Source of the DNA: Fen-1245 sp963835535
Lineage (GTDB): Bacteria; Gemmatimonadota; Gemmatimonadetes; Gemmatimonadales; JACORV01
Length of the DNA stretch: 64,000 nt
Assembly (NCBI GenBank): GCA_963835535.1
Contig: CAWIFL010000005.1
Location: 434,001-498,000 of the forward strand
Direction of reading: 5' to 3'
The notes under the pieces are model-generated. The model had not been told where the DNA came from. It saw only the letters and a program-made list of their open reading frames with translations, and searched no databases. Both the position numbers and the translations under genes were made by a program. This document shows, one piece after another, positions 26,132 to 34,722 of the stretch (positions are counted from its first letter, which is position 1; every line of letters starts with the position of its first letter).

Positions 26132-28606
26132 TCACACGCCCACGTTCACTCGGAATTGGAATGTGCGTGGCTTGCCGACCTGGGCGCCGGCGAAGAACGC
26201 GCCCTTCAGCAGGTATTGCAGGTTGAAGAGGTTGTCCACGAAGAACTGCGGCCGGACCTCCACGTCGCCGACGAGGAAGGTGTAGCCGGCGCTGCCGTTC
26301 ACGATGAAGCTGGGGCTGACGTGGAACGGGGTGTCGAAGTCGAACAACCCGGTGCCCAGAACCGGTGTCGCCGGCAGGGTGGGGTCGTAGTTCGGCAGGC
26401 TGGGACTGTTGGGCACCAGGCCTCCGTTCAGCCCCGATCCATAGATGCCCGTGGCCGTGACCAGCAACGCCTTCTCGCTGTAGGTCAGCCCGACCGTGGC
26501 CGAGAGGCGCTGGTCGTGGTCCAGGTCGAACGGCTGGCCGGGCGGCGTCGCGGTGAAGAAGCCGCCGGTGACCGCGCCGTAGCCGTAGGCGTGCGCGAGG
26601 GCGATGTTCAGGAACCCGCTCAGCGGGCCGGCGGGCCGCAACTCCACCACGCCCTCGATGCCGGTCACGCGGATCTGCTCGATGTTCACGTCGGTCGTGA
26701 TCGCCGTGCCCGGTACCTGCGTGTCGTCGGTCCCCGGGCTGCTCTTCTTGTGGTAGCCGGACAGCTTCAGCACGAGGCCCATAGGGAACCGGTGCGTGAT
26801 GCCGACCTCGTAGAAGTCGTCGCGCTCGGGCAGCGTGGGCGAGCTGACGACGCCGCCCTGGGAGGCGCTGGTGATGGCGCGCAGGTCCTCGATGTTGGTC
26901 GGGATGAACTGCCGGCCGTAGTACACCCACATCGTGGTGGCCGGGTCGGGGAACCAGCTCAGCCGGATGCGCGGGCTGAGCTGGTCGGCGGTGGCGTGAT
27001 CGGTCGCGGAGGTCGGGTAGTAGTGCGAGTCGTAGCGCAGCCCGAGCCGGAGCTGCCACTGGTCCACGGGTTGGATCACGGTCTCCCCGTACACGCCGAT
27101 ATCGCTGCCGTTGAGCGGCGAGGCGGAGGTGGGACCGTTCGGGGTGGTCGCGTTGAACGCCAGGAAGTTCTCGTTCCCGCGGGTCACCGACGACAGCGTC
27201 CCGAACTTGAGTGTCAGCGGCTCGGAAACGTGAATCGTGTAGTCCAGCTTGACCCCATACAGGTCGAAGCTCCGGTTCTCGCTGATGTTGTAGAGCGTCG
27301 TATCCGGCGCGAAGGTGAAGCTGGGCTGGTCCTGCGCCCCGGGCGTGTAGGCCAGGCTGCCGTGACGGTAGTACGCGGACGCGAACAGCTCAGTGCCCTG
27401 ATCCGCGGTGCGCATGTTCGAGTGCTGCCAACCGAGGGTCAGGAAGTCGTTGATGTCCTGCTGCCAGTCGTGGATGATGCCCGCGGCGGAGTCGAACGGC
27501 GTCTGGAAGTGGCTGCGCGACCAGCTGCCGTCGAGGCTCACCACGTCGTGGTCGCTCGCCGAGTATTGCATCTTCCCGAAGAAGTAGGCGTCCTGGCCGT
27601 AGTTGCTGTAGTTCTTGAAGCCCGTGACGTGGGTGATCTCGCCCGAGGCATTCGTGTCGCCGAGGGCTGCCACCGGCTCCCGCCGCAAGTCGGTCTCGGT
27701 CCGGGTCCCGGAGAAGAAGAAGCCCAGCTTGCCGGTGTTAGTGCTGGCGGTGATCGTCTGGCCGTCGGCGCCGTAGTTGCCCGCATAGCTTGATGCGCTC
27801 GCGTGGAAGCCGCCGGAGGGGATCCTGGTCGTCACGTTGATGACGGCCACATTCCGGCCGCCGTACTCGGCGTCCCAGCTGCCGGTCTGGAAGTTGATCT
27901 GGTCCGCGATGGTGGGATCGAACAGCTCGTTGAGGCTGCCGGAGATGCCCGGCGGCACCGGCACGCCGTCGATGTAGTAGGTGTATTCGGCGTGCTGCCC
28001 CCGGATGTGCACCTCGCCGGTAGGGGCCCGCGCGGCGCCGGCGATGGCCTGCTGCACGATCTGCGACGTCGTGAGGGTCGGGCTGCCCTGGAACTCGTCC
28101 TCCTTGAAGACCTGATCGCCGGTGCGGGTGTCAACGGCGAGTGGCGTGGCCGCGACCTCGATGGCGCTCAGCTCGATCGTGGCGGGCACCATGTGGAACG
28201 ACGCGTCCAGGACATCCTCCGTCCCGCGGATCGCGATGCGCGTGGAGTCGGGCTTGAAACCGACGAAGCGCGCCTCGACCGTATAGCGGCCGGCCCGGAT
28301 GCCGTGGATCCGATAACTCCCGAGCCCGTCGGTGGACGCGCGGGCCACGATGCGTCCAGTGCGCCTGATGAGGATTTCCGCGCTGGCCAGCGGTCCCCCC
28401 GTGGTGCTGTCGGTCACCTTGCCGGCCACGTCGGCCGTGAGCGTGGTGTCCGCGGTGGTGGTGTCCGGGAAGCGCGCGCGCACCAGCGGCGCGGGCATGG
28501 AATTGTCAGTCGCGCGCGACTCCTGGGCCGCAGCGGGCCGGCTCAGCGCTGTCGCGGCGAACAAGGCCAGCGCCCAGGGGGCCCGGCCGAAGCAAACGTG
28601 ACCCAT
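26132..28606 (-). CDS. TonB-dependent outer-membrane receptor with carboxypeptidase-regulatory-like domain
   Basis: An 824-residue beta-barrel receptor for active uptake or sensing at the outer membrane. A GAGGAG ribosome binding site lies just before the ATG. A signal peptide ends near SRPAAAQ. Residues about 58-130 form a CarboxypepD_reg-like domain (VAGKVTDSTTGGPLASAEIL). The plug follows at about 150-260 (IRGQHAEYTYYIDGVPVPPG), then a 22-strand-type barrel. The C-terminus ends in an aromatic-hydrophobic strand (FQFRVNVGV). The gene lies 55 bp upstream of the M6 protease on the same strand, so peptide uptake is conceivable, but the substrate is not shown. Confidence 0.9.
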   Translation of the reverse strand: MGHVCFGRAPWALALFAATALSRPAAAQESRATDNSMPAPLVRARFPDTTTADTTLTADVAGKVTDSTTGGPLASAEILIRRTGRIVARASTDGLGSYRIHGIRAGRYTVEARFVGFKPDSTRIAIRGTEDVLDASFHMVPATIELSAIEVAATPLAVDTRTGDQVFKEDEFQGSPTLTTSQIVQQAIAGAARAPTGEVHIRGQHAEYTYYIDGVPVPPGISGSLNELFDPTIADQINFQTGSWDAEYGGRNVAVINVTTRIPSGGFHASASSYAGNYGADGQTITASTNTGKLGFFFSGTRTETDLRREPVAALGDTNASGEITHVTGFKNYSNYGQDAYFFGKMQYSASDHDVVSLDGSWSRSHFQTPFDSAAGIIHDWQQDINDFLTLGWQHSNMRTADQGTELFASAYYRHGSLAYTPGAQDQPSFTFAPDTTLYNISENRSFDLYGVKLDYTIHVSEPLTLKFGTLSSVTRGNENFLAFNATTPNGPTSASPLNGSDIGVYGETVIQPVDQWQLRLGLRYDSHYYPTSATDHATADQLSPRIRLSWFPDPATTMWVYYGRQFIPTNIEDLRAITSASQGGVVSSPTLPERDDFYEVGITHRFPMGLVLKLSGYHKKSSPGTDDTQVPGTAITTDVNIEQIRVTGIEGVVELRPAGPLSGFLNIALAHAYGYGAVTGGFFTATPPGQPFDLDHDQRLSATVGLTYSEKALLVTATGIYGSGLNGGLVPNSPSLPNYDPTLPATPVLGTGLFDFDTPFHVSPSFIVNGSAGYTFLVGDVEVRPQFFVDNLFNLQYLLKGAFFAGAQVGKPRTFQFRVNVGV

Positions 28607-28734
28607 CTCGATCTCCTCGCTGTGCGCGCGGGGACCCGCACCTGCGGGCCTCCGACGTCGCCGTTGTGTACTCCCACCCTGCTCCGGGCGCGGGGCACGG
28701 GAGCCGGGCTATGGAACGCCTGGGAAGCGACTAG

Positions 28735-29085
28735 CTACGCGAGGAAAGCGGGTGGAGCGCGAGACTGCCGATGCCGGCCGGGGAAGAAGCGGTGCGGCGC
28801 CGCGTCGGGCCGCGAGGCCACGGCGACGAGCGGAATGCCTGCGAAGCGGACCGGCACCGCCAGCGTATGTGCCACGCGCCCGTTGGCCAGCCGCAGGCCG
28901 AGGACGCATCGCTCGGTATGGCAGTTTGGGTTGCCGGCCGTCTCGATATGCGCGGCGTTGGTCGCAACCGCGGCGCCGACTCTATGGAAGAGGAAGGCGT
29001 CCAGGTCCGACGCGCCGCCCACGCCGCCGAGGAACAGGGCGGCGAGGAGGAGCGCTGTGGCGCGGGACCTGAGACCGTGTCGCAT
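28735..29085 (-). CDS. Small exported Cys/His protein of unknown function (paralogue of 22992-23342)
   Basis: A 116-residue protein with signal peptide MRHGLRSRATALLLAALF, then GGASDLDAFLFHR, HIETA, CHTERC and VPVRFAGIP, and a Pro-rich end (RAPPAFLA). By eye it is more than half identical to the protein at 22992-23342, including both Cys and the key His. The family is not one I recognise as characterised. A longer frame back to 29217 exists, but MRHGLRS aligns with the paralogue start. A TATACT -10-like element lies ten bases before the ATG. Confidence 0.72.
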   Translation of the reverse strand: MRHGLRSRATALLLAALFLGGVGGASDLDAFLFHRVGAAVATNAAHIETAGNPNCHTERCVLGLRLANGRVAHTLAVPVRFAGIPLVAVASRPDAAPHRFFPGRHRQSRAPPAFLA

Positions 29086-29095
29086 GGGAGCCGAA

Positions 29096-29103
29096 AGTAT
29101 AAC
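29096..29103. promoter_or_regulatory. Overlapping divergent -10 elements
   Basis: The octamer AGTATAAC reads TATAAC on the + strand (toward the DUF2723 gene) and TATACT on the minus strand (toward the small exported protein). The two -10-like boxes overlap, as in a symmetric bidirectional promoter. On the minus side the start codon is ten bases away, implying a very short leader. Confidence 0.35.
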
Positions 29104-29189
29104 CTGTCCATGCCGGGAGGTTCCAGCTTGGCCCCAAGCCGGGGCGAGGCTAAGTTCCGCCCGCTGGACGACGCCAACCCCCGACGGCA

Positions 29190-31313
29190 ATGACCGAGAC
29201 TGACGAGCGACCTCCATATCTGATGGCCGGTGTCGTGGCGCTGGGCATCCTCGTGCTCTACGTCCTGACGCTGGCCCCGACCGCCCAGTTCTGGGACACG
29301 CCCGAGTACATCGCCGCCGCCTACGTGCTCGGCATCCCCCACCCGCCGGGGAACCCGCTGTTCGTCATCCTCGCCCATACCTGGGGCCTGATCCCGTGGC
29401 TGCACGGCTACGCGGCGCGGATCAACCTCATGTCGGCGGCGATGAGCGCGTGCTCGGCCGGGTTCTGGTTCCTGATCGCCGAGCGCTTTCTCCGGCCCGT
29501 GGTGCCGGCCCGCTGGCCGCGGCGCCTCGCGGCGCTGGCCGGCGCGGTCACCGCGGCGACCGCCTTCACCGTGTGGAACCAGTCGGTGGTCAACGAGAAG
29601 GTCTACACGGTGAGCCTCTTCTCGATGGCGCTCGTGTTCTGGCTGGTCGTCCGGTGGGGCGACGAGAGCGCCGGGAGCCTCCGGGACCACCACCTGCTGC
29701 TCATCGTCTACCTGCTCGCGCTGACGGCCACGAACCACCTGATGGGCCTGCTGGTCATTCCCGCGGTCCTGGTCTACGTGCTGTACACGGATCCGAAGGT
29801 CTTCCTCAGCCCGAAGTTCCTGGCCTGGGCCGCCGTGGCCGTCGCACTCGGCGTGAGCCTCTGGCTCTTCCTCCTGGTGCGGGCGCCGCACTTCCCGGCG
29901 ATCAACGAGGGCGAGCCGACCACCTGGGCGTCGCTGGACTCGGTCCTCAACCGGGTGCAGTACGCCAAGCCCCCGCTGAGCGAGCGGCAGGCCGACTTCT
30001 CCGCCCAGCTCGCGATGTGGTGGCAGTACTTCAGCTGGCAGTGGGGGAAGGACTGGTCGCTCGGCGTGCAGCAGGCGCTGGCGGTGGTGTTCGGCGGTCT
30101 CGGGCTGCTCGGAGCGTGGCGCCACTGGCGCGCGGATCGCCGCTCGGCGCTGGCGATGACCGCGATGGTCCTGACGCTGGTCCCGATCCTGATCTTCTAC
30201 CTGAACTTCAAGTACGGTTTCTCGCAGTATCCGGACCGGCCGAGTCTCCCGCGCGAGGTGAGGGAGCGCGACTACTTCTACGTCTGCTCCTTCGCGGTGT
30301 GGGGGATCTGGGTCGCGATCGGGCTGGCGACGCTGATGGAGTGGATCCAGGGGGCGCTGGCGCAGCGGGTGGCGGCGGAGGGCCGGCGCTGGATGCTGGC
30401 GACGCCGGTGCTCGCGGTCGCGCTGGTGCCGCTCGCCGGCAACCACATCGCGGCCTCGCGCGCGGGCGAGTGGATGGCGCGCGACTTCGCCTACGACATG
30501 CTCCAGTCCTGCGACCCGTACGGCATCCTCGTCACCGCGGGCGACAACGACACCTTCCCGCTCTGGTACGCGCAGGAGGTGGAGCACATCCGGCAGGACG
30601 TCACCGTCCTCAACCTCTCGCTGGCCAACACCGACTGGTACATCCGCCAGCTGCAGCGGCGGCCGCTGGCCACGTTCGACTCGGCGAGCGCGCCGGGCAT
30701 CTGGCGCCGGAGCTCGTATCCCAAGCCGACGGGCAAGATCTGGCACATGACCGACGCGGAGATGGCCGCGCTCCAGCCGTACTACGAGCTCGCCGACGCG
30801 CGCATGGTCAACGTCGGCGGGATCGAGGCGCGGCTCGACCCGCAGCTGCTCGGCCACCCCTACCTCGAGCGCGCGGACGTGATGGTCCTGCGCGCGATCC
30901 AGGACCAGTTCGGCACGCGGCCGATCTGTTTCGCGCGCACGACCGCGAACTACCCCGACAAGTTCGGGCTCACCTACCACCTGAGCGGCCAGGGGATGGT
31001 GCGGCTGCTGGTGAAGGATTCGTTGGCGCCCAAGGACGACTCGGTCCAGGTGATGCAGGAGTTCGGCTTCGTGGACGTCCCGCGCACGAAGGAGCTGCTG
31101 TTCCAGGTGTACCACGCGCACACGGCGGCGCGGCACCGGCCGCTGGGCTGGATCGACGTGCCGTCGGAGAACATCACCGCGACCTACGCCTACATGTACC
31201 AGGTGCTGGGGCTGGCGCTGGCGAAGAGCGACCCGACCGACGCGATGAAGGCGATCGCGCTGGCGGACTCGATGGTGAACAACACGAGCTATCGGAACCC
31301 GCAGCGCCGCTGA
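29190..31313 (+). CDS. DUF2723 family membrane protein (protein O-mannosyltransferase-like)
   Basis: A 707-residue polytopic inner-membrane protein. The N-terminus has the DUF2723/TMEM260 hallmark FWDTPEYIAAAYVLGIPHPPGNPLF, with an Asp-Glu pair in the first loop as in GT-C glycosyltransferases, then about ten membrane helices to residue 430. A soluble C-terminal part contains GDNDTFPLWYAQEVEHIRQDV. The bacterial family is poorly characterised; human TMEM260 is an O-mannosyltransferase. It would act at the membrane on a lipid-linked sugar, by inference. No strong ribosome binding site precedes the ATG. The gene ends 10 bp before the convergent monooxygenase gene. Confidence 0.85.
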   Translation: MTETDERPPYLMAGVVALGILVLYVLTLAPTAQFWDTPEYIAAAYVLGIPHPPGNPLFVILAHTWGLIPWLHGYAARINLMSAAMSACSAGFWFLIAERFLRPVVPARWPRRLAALAGAVTAATAFTVWNQSVVNEKVYTVSLFSMALVFWLVVRWGDESAGSLRDHHLLLIVYLLALTATNHLMGLLVIPAVLVYVLYTDPKVFLSPKFLAWAAVAVALGVSLWLFLLVRAPHFPAINEGEPTTWASLDSVLNRVQYAKPPLSERQADFSAQLAMWWQYFSWQWGKDWSLGVQQALAVVFGGLGLLGAWRHWRADRRSALAMTAMVLTLVPILIFYLNFKYGFSQYPDRPSLPREVRERDYFYVCSFAVWGIWVAIGLATLMEWIQGALAQRVAAEGRRWMLATPVLAVALVPLAGNHIAASRAGEWMARDFAYDMLQSCDPYGILVTAGDNDTFPLWYAQEVEHIRQDVTVLNLSLANTDWYIRQLQRRPLATFDSASAPGIWRRSSYPKPTGKIWHMTDAEMAALQPYYELADARMVNVGGIEARLDPQLLGHPYLERADVMVLRAIQDQFGTRPICFARTTANYPDKFGLTYHLSGQGMVRLLVKDSLAPKDDSVQVMQEFGFVDVPRTKELLFQVYHAHTAARHRPLGWIDVPSENITATYAYMYQVLGLALAKSDPTDAMKAIALADSMVNNTSYRNPQRR

Positions 31314-31323
31314 GGACCGCCCG

Positions 31324-32310
31324 CTAGACGTCTTCCCGTGCGGCGGCCGCGAAGCGCCGCACGATCTCGCCGGCGGGCTCGATGGCGTGGATGCCCGCCA
31401 CGCTCTTCCCCGCCTGCCAGTAGTCCTTGGGCGAGCCGCCCTCGAGCACGGCCCGCTTGAGCTTCCGCACGTAGCGCAGCGCGTAGATGGTGCGCATCAG
31501 GTACTTGGTGCGGCGGCCCCGGAGCATCCAGCGCGCGAACCGGCCCGCCTCGAGCCCGACCCTGTCCACGTACGGCGTCCGCAGCACGGCGAGCGGGACG
31601 CCGGTGACCCGCTCGGTGAGGACGACGTCGTCCTCCGTCGCGTCCACGATGCGCCGCTTGTAGTCCTCGTGGACGCGGCACTCGCTCGTCGCGATGAACC
31701 GCGTGCCCATCTGGACCCCGGCGTAGCCCAGCCGCAGCGCGGCGACGAAGGCGCGCTCGTCTCCCACGCCCCCCGCGCAGACCACGGGCAGGCCGAGGTC
31801 CCCCAGCTCGTCGATGAGCGCCGCGGCGCTCTTCGCCCCCGCGTGCCCGCCGGCGCGGTCGTTGACGGCGATCAGCCCATGCACCCCGCCCTCGACCGCC
31901 TTGAGCGCCCACTTCCGGTCGGTCACGTCGTGGTAGACGAACCCCCCGGCCGCCGCCACGCGCTCCACGACCCAGGCGGGCTTGCCGAGCGAGGTGACGA
32001 AGAACCGCACTCCCTCCTCGATCGCCACGTCGAGCCAGCGCCGCATCCGGTCGAGATAGGTGCGCGACGAGCGCTCGATCAGCACGTTCATCCCGACCGG
32101 CCGGTCGGTCAGCCGCCCGATGAGCCGGAGGCCGTCCCGGAGGTCGTGCCCGTGCACGTAGACCATCGAGAGCGGCTGCACGATGCCGAGGCCGCCCGCG
32201 GCGGAGACCGCGGCCACCAGCTCGGGGTTGCTGCATGGATACATCGCTCCGCAGAGCAGGGGCACGGCGATCCCGGCCTGTTGCGTCAGGGGCGTTCGGA
32301 GGGCCACCAT
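31324..32310 (-). CDS. Nitronate monooxygenase-like FMN enzyme (NMO/2-nitropropane dioxygenase family)
   Basis: A 328-residue TIM-barrel flavoenzyme that in characterised members oxidises nitronates. Seen: MYPCSNPELVAAVSAAGGLGIVQP at the N-terminus, a mid-region GGHAGAKS, and the phosphate-binding CAGGVGDERAFVAALRLGYAGVQMGTRF. The active-site His is usually in the GGHxG motif and is present. Divergently oriented to the glycosyltransferase/deacetylase gene with 57 bp between them. A long unrelated frame continues upstream through that gene and is not the start. Confidence 0.85.
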   Translation of the reverse strand: MVALRTPLTQQAGIAVPLLCGAMYPCSNPELVAAVSAAGGLGIVQPLSMVYVHGHDLRDGLRLIGRLTDRPVGMNVLIERSSRTYLDRMRRWLDVAIEEGVRFFVTSLGKPAWVVERVAAAGGFVYHDVTDRKWALKAVEGGVHGLIAVNDRAGGHAGAKSAAALIDELGDLGLPVVCAGGVGDERAFVAALRLGYAGVQMGTRFIATSECRVHEDYKRRIVDATEDDVVLTERVTGVPLAVLRTPYVDRVGLEAGRFARWMLRGRRTKYLMRTIYALRYVRKLKRAVLEGGSPKDYWQAGKSVAGIHAIEPAGEIVRRFAAAAREDV

Positions 32311-32332
32311 TAGCGCCCAACGATAGCGGGCT

Positions 32333-32364
32333 GGACGCACGGACGCACGGGGGCACAGAGGCAC
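32333..32364. repeat. Octanucleotide tandem repeat abutting a start codon
   Basis: Four 8-bp units (GGACGCAC, GGACGCAC, GGGGGCAC, AGAGGCAC) followed by AGAGTGAA, which contains the GTG start of the next gene. They match, in reverse complement, the array at 14965-14996, including the AGTGAAC that follows. The array occupies most of the 57-bp divergent intergenic space, where a promoter and ribosome binding site would be expected. Confidence 0.7.
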
Positions 32365-32367
32365 AGA

Positions 32368-34311
32368 GTGAACATCCTGCACGTGCTGTCGCAGCACGAG
32401 GTGACGGGCGCCGAGACGTACGCCGCGGCCCTGATCGCACGCCAGGCGCGGGACGGCCACCGCGTCACGGTCGTGTCGGACACGTTCAGCACGCCGGTCC
32501 CAGCCGAGTACGTCCCGATGCCGATCGGGCAGCGCGACTATCTCCAGCGGCTCCGGAACGTCCGCGCCCTGCGCCGGCTGATCCGGGAGCGGGGCATCCA
32601 CGTCGTCCACGCCCACTCGCGCGCCGCGAGCTGGGTGGCGTTCTTCGCCACCATCGGGACGCCGGCCGTGCTGGTCTCGACCCTCCACGCCATCCAGCCC
32701 CCGCACCGCTCGGCGCGCGCATTCAGCGTCTACGGGAACCAGATGATCGCGGTCTCGCGCAGCGTCGAGGAGAATGCCGTGCGAGACCTGGGGCTGCCGC
32801 AGGCGCGCGTGCACGTCGTGCCCAACGGCGTGGATCTGGAGCGCTTCCGGCCCGGCGCCTCGGGCGCGGACGCGCGACGGGCTTTCGGCCTGCCGGCCGA
32901 GGGCCCGGTCGTCGTTCTGGTCGGCCGCCTCTCCGGTCCGCGCGTCCCGGTGGCGCGGTTCTTCATCTCCGAGGTGTTCTCGCGGGTCCGTGGGCCGTAC
33001 CCGGCCGCCCGGCTCGTCGTCGTGGGCGGGATGACGGTGCCGCCGGACTTCGGCGAGTTCGTCGCGGAGCAGAACCGCCGGTTCGCGGGGGCGGTGATTT
33101 CGGGGTCTGGTGGCGTGAGTGCGGGCGGCGCGAAGAACAGTTCCGTCGGGGGGGCGGCCTCCTCCGGCGCGGTGCGGCTGCTCGGGCATCAGAGCGACGT
33201 CGGGCCCGCGCTGGCCGCCGCCGACGTCGTGGTGGGGGCGGGGCGGTCGGCCATCGAGGCCCTGGCATCCGGGCGCCCGGTGGTCGCGATCGGCGAGACC
33301 AACTACGTGGGCGTCGTGGCGGAGGACACGGAGGCGGAGGCGCTGCGCACCAACTTCGGTGACACGGGAACGCGCGCGGCCGCGGAAGCAGCGCGGATCG
33401 CGGCGGACCTGATCGCGCTGCTCCAGGACGGCGAGCGCCGGGCGGCGCTGGCCGGCTGGGGCCGCGCGTTCGTGGAGCGCCACTACGACGCGGCCGCCAC
33501 CTGGCGCCGGGTCGAGGGGATCTACCGCCAGGCCCGGGCCCTGGCGTCGCGGCGGCGGATCCCGGTCGTGATGTACCACCGGATCGTGGCGCAGCCGGCC
33601 GTGGAGAGCCGCCACGGCACCTGGGTCACCAGCGAGCGCCTGCGCGCGCAGCTCGATTCGCTGGCGCGGCGGCGCTTCACGACCATCACCTTCGGCGACT
33701 ACGCGGCGTACCTCGCCGGCGACACGCCGCTGCCGAAGCGGCCGATCATCCTCACCTTCGACGACGGCTACGCCGACAACTACACGCTCGCGCTGCCCCT
33801 GCTGCGGGAGCGCGGGATGAAGGCGGTGGTGTTCCTCATCGGCGACGCGCGGATCACGACCAACGCGTGGGACGCCGCCGAGGGGGAGCCGGCGCTCCAG
33901 CTCCTCGACCAGCGGCAGATCCGGGCGATGGCGCAGCAGGGGATCGAATTCGGCTCCCACACGCGGAGCCACGCGCGGCTCCCGGGGCTGGCCGCCGACC
34001 GGCTGCGCGTCGAGGTCGCCGGTTCGAAGCGGGCGATCGAGGAGCGCGTGGGGAGGGGGGGGCTCGCGCCGGTCGTTTCGATCTGCTACCCCTACGGCGC
34101 GGTGGACGCCGCGGCGAAGGCGATGGCGGCGGAGGCCGGGTATGCGTTCGGGGTGGCCTCCGACAGCGGGCCGCTCAGGATCGGCGAGGACCTCTATGAG
34201 ATCCGGCGGGCGCAGATCTTCCCCAGCACCACGCGGTTCGGTTTCTGGAAGAAGACGAGCGGGTGGTATCCGGCCTACCGCCAGTTGATGAAGCGGCTGC
34301 GCCGCAGGTAA
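32368..34311 (+). CDS. Glycosyltransferase family 4 - polysaccharide deacetylase (NodB) fusion
   Basis: A 647-residue cytoplasmic fusion. Residues 1-390 are a GT4/GT-B glycosyltransferase: VNILHVLSQHEVTGAE, VHAHSRAASW, VPNGVDLERFRPG, and a C-terminal donor half with VGAGRSAIEALASGRPVVAIG. Residues about 395-640 are a NodB deacetylase: VVMYHRI, LTFDDGYADNY with the metal Asp pair, and SHTRSH. A Ser/Gly/Ala-rich stretch (about 248-272) interrupts the donor half. Start is GTG at 32368, directly abutting an octamer repeat; there is no clear ribosome binding site. It probably builds and trims an N-acetylated surface glycan. Confidence 0.88.
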   Translation: MNILHVLSQHEVTGAETYAAALIARQARDGHRVTVVSDTFSTPVPAEYVPMPIGQRDYLQRLRNVRALRRLIRERGIHVVHAHSRAASWVAFFATIGTPAVLVSTLHAIQPPHRSARAFSVYGNQMIAVSRSVEENAVRDLGLPQARVHVVPNGVDLERFRPGASGADARRAFGLPAEGPVVVLVGRLSGPRVPVARFFISEVFSRVRGPYPAARLVVVGGMTVPPDFGEFVAEQNRRFAGAVISGSGGVSAGGAKNSSVGGAASSGAVRLLGHQSDVGPALAAADVVVGAGRSAIEALASGRPVVAIGETNYVGVVAEDTEAEALRTNFGDTGTRAAAEAARIAADLIALLQDGERRAALAGWGRAFVERHYDAAATWRRVEGIYRQARALASRRRIPVVMYHRIVAQPAVESRHGTWVTSERLRAQLDSLARRRFTTITFGDYAAYLAGDTPLPKRPIILTFDDGYADNYTLALPLLRERGMKAVVFLIGDARITTNAWDAAEGEPALQLLDQRQIRAMAQQGIEFGSHTRSHARLPGLAADRLRVEVAGSKRAIEERVGRGGLAPVVSICYPYGAVDAAAKAMAAEAGYAFGVASDSGPLRIGEDLYEIRRAQIFPSTTRFGFWKKTSGWYPAYRQLMKRLRRR

Positions 34312-34331
34312 CTTCCAAGAATGTTGCGAGA

Positions 34332-34381
34332 CGCCGAGTTGCGAGGGGCGGGTGGCGCACTCGCCGAACTCGCAACTGGCG
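34332..34381. repeat. Palindromic element before tRNA-His
   Basis: CGCCGAGTTGCGAG (34332-34345) is complementary, with one extra base, to CTCGCAACTGGCG (34369-34381), and the interior is also partly self-complementary. It lies 20 bp after the deacetylase-fusion stop and could also serve as a terminator, although no T tract follows. Confidence 0.6.
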
Positions 34382-34397
34382 ACTGGCCTTTGCCGCG

Positions 34398-34471
34398 GTG
34401 GCTGTAGCTCAATCGGTCAGAGCGCTGGACTGTGGCTCCAGAGGTTGGGGGTTCGATTCCCCTCAGCCACC
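34398..34471 (+). tRNA. tRNA-His (GTG)
   Basis: Full cloverleaf: acceptor GTGGCTG/CAGCCAC, D arm GCTC/GAGC, anticodon stem CTGGA/TCCAG with anticodon GTG, and T arm GGGGG-TTCGATT-CCCCT. The base before position 1 is G and the discriminator is C, consistent with the extra G-1:C73 pair of tRNA-His. CCA is not encoded. Confidence 0.96.
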
Positions 34472-34477
34472 CTGTAC

Positions 34478-34562
34478 CAAGTGCCAGTTGCGCAGACGGC
34501 GAAGTTCGAGGAAGTGGTTACCAGTAACCACTGAACTCGCGAACTCTCCGACTGGCAACTTG
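34478..34562. repeat. Large imperfect palindrome between tRNA-His and tRNA-Trp
   Basis: Outer arms CAAGTGCCAGT (34478-34488) and ACTGGCAACTTG (34551-34562) are complementary with one bulge. The centre is a perfect 9-bp stem, AGTGGTTAC (34513-34521) with GTAACCACT (34524-34532), and the flanks between are partly complementary. It fills the whole space between the two tRNAs and shares words with the element at 34332-34381. Confidence 0.65.
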
Positions 34563-34566
34563 AAAT

Positions 34567-34639
34567 AGGTCCGTAGCTCAATTGGTAGAGCACCGGTCTC
34601 CAAAACCGGGGGTTGGGGGTTCGATTCCCTCCGGGCCTG
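34567..34639 (+). tRNA. tRNA-Trp (CCA)
   Basis: Acceptor AGGTCCG/CGGGCCT with one G-T pair, D arm GCTC/GAGC, anticodon stem CCGGT/ACCGG with anticodon CCA, T loop TTCGATT, discriminator G. CCA is not encoded. Confidence 0.96.
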
Positions 34640-34646
34640 CTGTTGC

Positions 34647-34719
34647 GGCGGTATCGTCTAGGGGACTAGGACGTGGCCCTCTCAAGGCCAAAACACGGGT
34701 TCGAATCCCGTTACCGCTA
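34647..34719 (+). tRNA. tRNA-Glu (CTC)
   Basis: Acceptor GGCGGTA/TACCGCT, TC at positions 8-9, D arm starting GTCTAG, anticodon stem TGGCC/GGCCA with anticodon CTC, T arm ACGGG-TTCGAAT-CCCGT, discriminator A. The terminal pair 1-72 is G-T rather than G-C. Confidence 0.94.
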
Positions 34720-34722
34720 TGC

